A stretch of 64,000 nucleotides of DNA from Megaleporinus macrocephalus. Taxonomy: Eukaryota; Chordata; Actinopteri; Characiformes; Anostomidae. This document shows, piece by piece, positions 59,301-64,000 of the stretch. Position 1 is the stretch's first letter. Each line of letters opens with the position of its first letter. The position numbers and the translations under genes were made by a program. The stretch is taken from assembly GCA_021613375.1 (NCBI GenBank), contig CM038716.1, positions 9,054,266 through 9,118,265 on the forward strand, in the 5' to 3' direction. The notes beneath the pieces are model-generated. The model saw nothing but the letters and a program-made list of their open reading frames with translations, was not told the origin of the DNA and searched no databases.

Positions 59301-62300
59301 AGAGCTTGGACTGTTTACCACTATAACAGCTATCTAGAGCTGGGACTCTTTACCACTATTACAGCTATTTAGAGCTGGGACTGTTTACCTCTATAACAGC
59401 TATCTAGAGCTTGGACTGTTTACCACTATAACAGCTATCTAGAGCTGGGACTGTTTACCACTATAACAGCTATCTAGAGCTGGGACTGTTTACCACTATT
59501 ACAGCTATTTAGAGCTGGGACTGTTAACCACTATAACAGCTATCTAGAGCTGGGACTGTTTACCACTATAACGGCTATCTAGAGCTGGGACTCTTTACCA
59601 CTATTACAGCTACTTAGAGCTGGGACTGTTTACCACTATAACAGCTATCTAGAGCTGGGACTGTTTACCACTATAACAGCTATCTAGAGCTGGGACTGTT
59701 TACCACTATAAAAGCTATCTAGAGCTGGGACTGTTTACCACTATAACAGCTATCTAGAGCTGGGACTCTTTACCACTATAACAGCTATCTAGAGCTGGGA
59801 CTGTTTACCACTATAACAGCTATCTAGAGCTGGGACTCTTTACCACTATTACAGCTATTTAGAGCTGGGACTGTTTACCTCTATAACAGCTATCTAGAGC
59901 TTGGACTGTTTACCACTATAACAGCTATCTAGAGCTGGGACTCTTTACCACTATTACAGCTATTTAGAGCTGGGACTGTTTACCTCTATAACAGCTATCT
60001 AGAGCTTGGACTGTTTACCACTATAACAGCTATCTAGAGCTGGGACTCTTTACCACTATTACAGCTATTTAGAGCTGGGACTGTTTACCTCTATAACAGC
60101 TATCTAGAGCTTGGACTGTTTACCACTATAACAGCTATCTAGAGCTGGGACTCTTTACCACTATAACAGCTATCTAGAGCTGGGACTGTTTACCACTATA
60201 ACAGCTATCTAGAGCTGGGACTGTTAACCACTATAACAGCTATCTAGAGCTGGGACTGTTTACCACTATAACAGCTATCTAGAGCTGGGACTGTTTACCA
60301 CTATAACAGCTATCTAGAGCTGGGACTGTTTACCTCTATAACACCTATCTAGAGCTGGGACTGTTTACCACTATAACACCTACCAAGAGCTGGGACTGTT
60401 TACCTCTATAACACCTACCTAGAGCTGGGACTGTTTACCTCTATAACAGCTATCTAGAGCTGGGACTGTTTACCACTATAACAGCTATCTAGAGCTGGGA
60501 CTGTTTACCACTATAACAGCTATCTAGAGCTGGGACTGTTTACCACTATAACAGCTATCTAGAGCTGGGACTGTTTACCACTATAACACCTACCTAGAGC
60601 TGGGACTGTTTACCTCTATAACACCTACCTAGAGCTGGGACTGTTTACCTCTATAACAGCTATCTAGAGCTGGGACTGTTTACCACTATAACAGCTATCT
60701 AGAGCTGGGACTGTTTACCACTATAACAGCTATCTAGAGCTGGGACTGTTTACCACTATAACAGCTATCTAGAGCTGGGACTGTTTACCACTATAACAGC
60801 TATCTAGAGCTGGGACTGTTTACCACTATTACAGCTATTTAGAGCTGGGACTGTTTACCACTATAACAGCTATCTAGAGCTGGGACTGTTTACCACTATA
60901 ACGGCTATCTAGAGCTGGGACTGTTTACCACTATAACGGCTATCTAGAGCTGGGACTCTTTACCACTATAACGGCTATCTAGAGCTGGGACTGTTTACCA
61001 CTATAACAGCTATCTAGAGCTGGGACTGTCCACCACTATAACAGCTATCTAGAGCTGGGACTGTTTACCACTATAACAGCTATCTAGAGCTGGGACTGTT
61101 TACCACTATAACAGCTATCTAGAGCTGGGACTGTTTACCACTATAACAGCTATCTAGAGCTGGGACTGTTTACCACTATAACAGCTATCTAGAGCTGGGA
61201 CTGTTTACCACTATAACAGCTATCTAGAGCTGGGACTGTTTACCACTATTACAGCTATTTAGAGCTGGGACTGTTTACCACTATAACAGCTATCTAGAGC
61301 TGGGACTGTTTACCACTATAACAGCTATCTAGAGCTGGGACTGTTTACCACTATAACAGCTATCTAGAGCTGGGACTGTTTGCCACTGCAACAGCTATCT
61401 AGAGCTGGGACTGTTTACCACTATAACAGCTATCTAGAGCTGGGACTGTTTACCACTATAACAGCTATCTAGAGCTGAGACTGTTTACCACTATAACAGC
61501 TATCTAGAGCTGGGACTGTTTACCACTATAACACCTATCTAGAGCTGAGACTGTTTACCACTATAACACCTATCTAGAACTGGGACTGTTTACCTCTATA
61601 ACACCTATCTAGAGCTTGGACTGTTTGCCACTGTAACACCTATCTAGAGCTGGGACTGTTTACCACTGCAACAGCTATCTAGAGCTGGGACTGTTTACCA
61701 CTATAACAGCTATCTAGAGCTGGGACTGTTTGCCACTGCAACAGCTATCTAGAGCTGGGACTGTTTACCACTATAACAGCTATCTAGAGCTGGGACTGTT
61801 TACCACTATAACAACTATCTAGAGCTGAGACTGTTTACCACTATAACAGCTATCTAGAGCTGGGACTGTTTACCACTATAACAGCTATCTAGAGCTGGGA
61901 CTGTTTACCACTATAACAGCTATCTAGAGCTGGGACTGTTTACCACTATAACAGCTATCTAGAGCTTGGACTGTTTACCACTATAACACCTATCTAGAGC
62001 TTGGACTGTTTGCCACTATAACAGCTATCTAGAGCTGGGACTGTTTACCACCATAACAGCTATCTTGAGCTGGGACTGTTTACCACCATAACAGCTATCT
62101 AGAGCTGGGACTGTTTACCACCATAACAGCTATCTAGAGCTGGGACTGTTTACCACCATAACAGCTATCTAGAGCTGGGACTGTTTACCACCATAACAGC
62201 TATCTAGAGCTGGGACTGTTTACCACCATAACAGCTATCTAGAGCTGGGACTGTTTACCACTATAACAGCTATCTAGAGCTGGGACTGTTTACCACTATA

Positions 62301-64000
62301 ACAGCTATCTAGAGCTGGGACTGTTTACCACTATAACAGCTATCTAGAGCTGGGACTGTTTACCACTATAACAGCTATCTAGAGCTGGGACTGTTTACCA
62401 CTATAACAGCTATCTAGAGCTTGGACTGTTTACCACTATAACACCTATCTAGAGCTGAGACTGTTTACCACTATAACACCTATCTAGAGCTGGGACTGTT
62501 CACCTCTATAACACCTGTCTAGAGCTTGGACTGTTTGCCACTGCAACAGCTATCTAGAGCTGGGACTGTTTACCACTATAACAGCTATCTAGAGCTGGGA
62601 CTGTTTACCACTATTATAGCTATCTAGAGCTGGGACTGTTTACCACTATAACAGCTATCTAGAGCTGGGACTGTTTACCACTATAACAGCTATCTAGAGC
62701 TGGGACTGTTTACCACTATAACAGCTATCTAGAGCTGGGACTGTTTACCACTATAACACCTATCTAGAGCTGGGACTGTTTACCACTATAACACCTATCT
62801 AGAGCTGGGACTGTTTACCACTATAACAGCTATCTAGAGCTGGGACTGTTTACCTCTATAACACCTATCTAGAGCTGGGACTGTTTACCACTATAACAGC
62901 TATTTAGAGCTGGGACTGTTTACCACTATAACAGCTATCTAGAGCTGGGACTGTTTGCCACTATAACAGCTATCTAGAGCTGGGACTGTTTACCACTATA
63001 ACAGCTATCTAGAGCTGGGACTGTTTACCACTATAACAGCTATCTAGAGCTGGGACTGTTTACCACTATAACAGCTATTTAGAGCTGGGACTGTTTACCA
63101 CTATAACGGCTATCTAGAGCTGGGACTGTTTACCACTATAACAGCTATTTAGAGCTGGGACTGTTTACCACTATAACAGCTATCTAGAGCTGGGACTGTT
63201 TACCACTATAACACCTATCTAGAGCTGGGACTGTTTACCACTATAACAGCTATCTAGAGCTGGGACTGTTTACCACTATAACAGCTATCTAGAGCTGGGA
63301 CTGTTTACCACCATAACAGCTATCTAGAGCTGGGACTGTTTACCACTATAACAGCTATCTAGAGCTGGGACTGTTTACCACTATAACAGCTATCTAGAGC
63401 TGGGACTGTTTACCACTATAACAGCTATCTAGAGCTGGGACTGTTTACCACTATAACAGCTATCTAGAGCTGGGACTGTTTACCACTATAACAGCTATCT
63501 AGAGCTTGGACTGTTTACCACTATAACACCTATCTAGAGCTGAGACTGTTTACCACTATAACACCTATCTAGAGCTGGGACTGTTCACCTCTATAACACC
63601 TATCTAGAGCTTGGACTGTTTGCCACTGCAACAGCTATCTAGAGCTGGGACTGTTTACCACTATAACAGCTATCTAGAGCTGGGACTGTTTACCACTATT
63701 ACAGCTATCTAGAGCTGGGACTGTTTACCACTATAACAGCTATCTAGAGCTGGGACTGTTTACCACTATAACAGCTATCTAGAGCTGGGACTGTTTACCA
63801 CTATAACAGCTATCTAGAGCTGGGACTGTTTACCACTATAACACCTATCTAGAGCTGGGACTGTTTACCACTATAACACCTATCTAGAGCTGGGACTGTT
63901 TACCACTATAACAGCTATCTAGAGCTGGGACTGTTTACCTCTATAACACCTATCTAGAGCTGGGACTGTTTACCACTATAACAGCTATTTAGAGCTGGGA
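56345..64000. repeat. 35-bp minisatellite, about 219 units, running off the window end
   Basis: Unit 35 bp (actat at 56521 and 56556) with gggactgtttaccactat and aacagctatctagagctg. Variants: ctctttacc, ttacctctat, aacacctacc, ttgccactgc, gctgagac, cttggac, ccaccataac. Each unit can fold as CAGCT-atctag-AGCTG. Blocks of variants recur at 3499 bp (100 units less 1 bp; 57881 and 61380) and 1085 bp (31 units; cacctctata at 62501 and 63586). The array is cut by the window edge. Confidence 0.97.

Overview
This window reads as vertebrate nuclear DNA, almost certainly from a teleost fish. It has no bacterial-style gene packing. Its dispersed repeats are of fish type: a Tc1 remnant, hAT-type MITEs with 8-bp target duplications, a LINE 3' end, and the 'cactttattaggtac' family. 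Microsatellites of TA, TC, GT and GATA are abundant. I cannot name the species, and no protein-coding host gene can be identified with confidence.

The dominant content is tandem repeats. By my estimate minisatellites cover about 27 kb of the 64 kb. In order: a 47-bp unit array (2.2-6.5 kb), a degenerate ~105-bp satellite (7.85-8.99 kb), a 45-bp array (9.03-9.66 kb), a 37-bp array (11.9-15.0 kb), two 21-bp arrays (16.7-19.5 and 20.7-21.9 kb), a 41-bp array (23.5-24.5 kb), a 34-bp array (41.2-43.0 kb), a TCTG-rich array (44.6-45.8 kb), a 32-bp array (50.0-53.8 kb) and a 35-bp array (56.3 kb to the window end). Most show higher-order structure: runs of variant units recur at exact multiples of the unit (for example 611, 844, 747, 1041, 1085 and 3499 bp). 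This points to repeated block duplication.

Mobile-element remnants fill much of the rest. They are a frameshifted hAT/BED-type transposase fragment (1.58-2.01 kb, minus), a LINE reverse-transcriptase C-terminus and 3' UTR (11.56-15.37 kb, minus), an internally deleted Tc1 element (21.97-22.56 kb), two families of non-autonomous hAT MITE, a 1.8-kb element with AAAGGAGC terminal inverted repeats, and several copies of two other dispersed families. At least five minisatellites lie inside identifiable mobile or dispersed elements. Unexpanded sister copies of the seed survive elsewhere in the window, so the region preserves before-and-after stages of minisatellite birth.

The only gene-like landmark is a CpG-rich segment at about 25.04-25.78 kb carrying a perfect palindromic E-box. 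It could be a promoter and first exon on the plus strand. Splice-flanked short segments downstream (28.09, 28.67 and perhaps 46.33 kb) could be exons of the same unknown gene, but this is a weak inference. Long open frames elsewhere are translations of tandem repeats whose unit, or whose base composition, happens to avoid stop codons.
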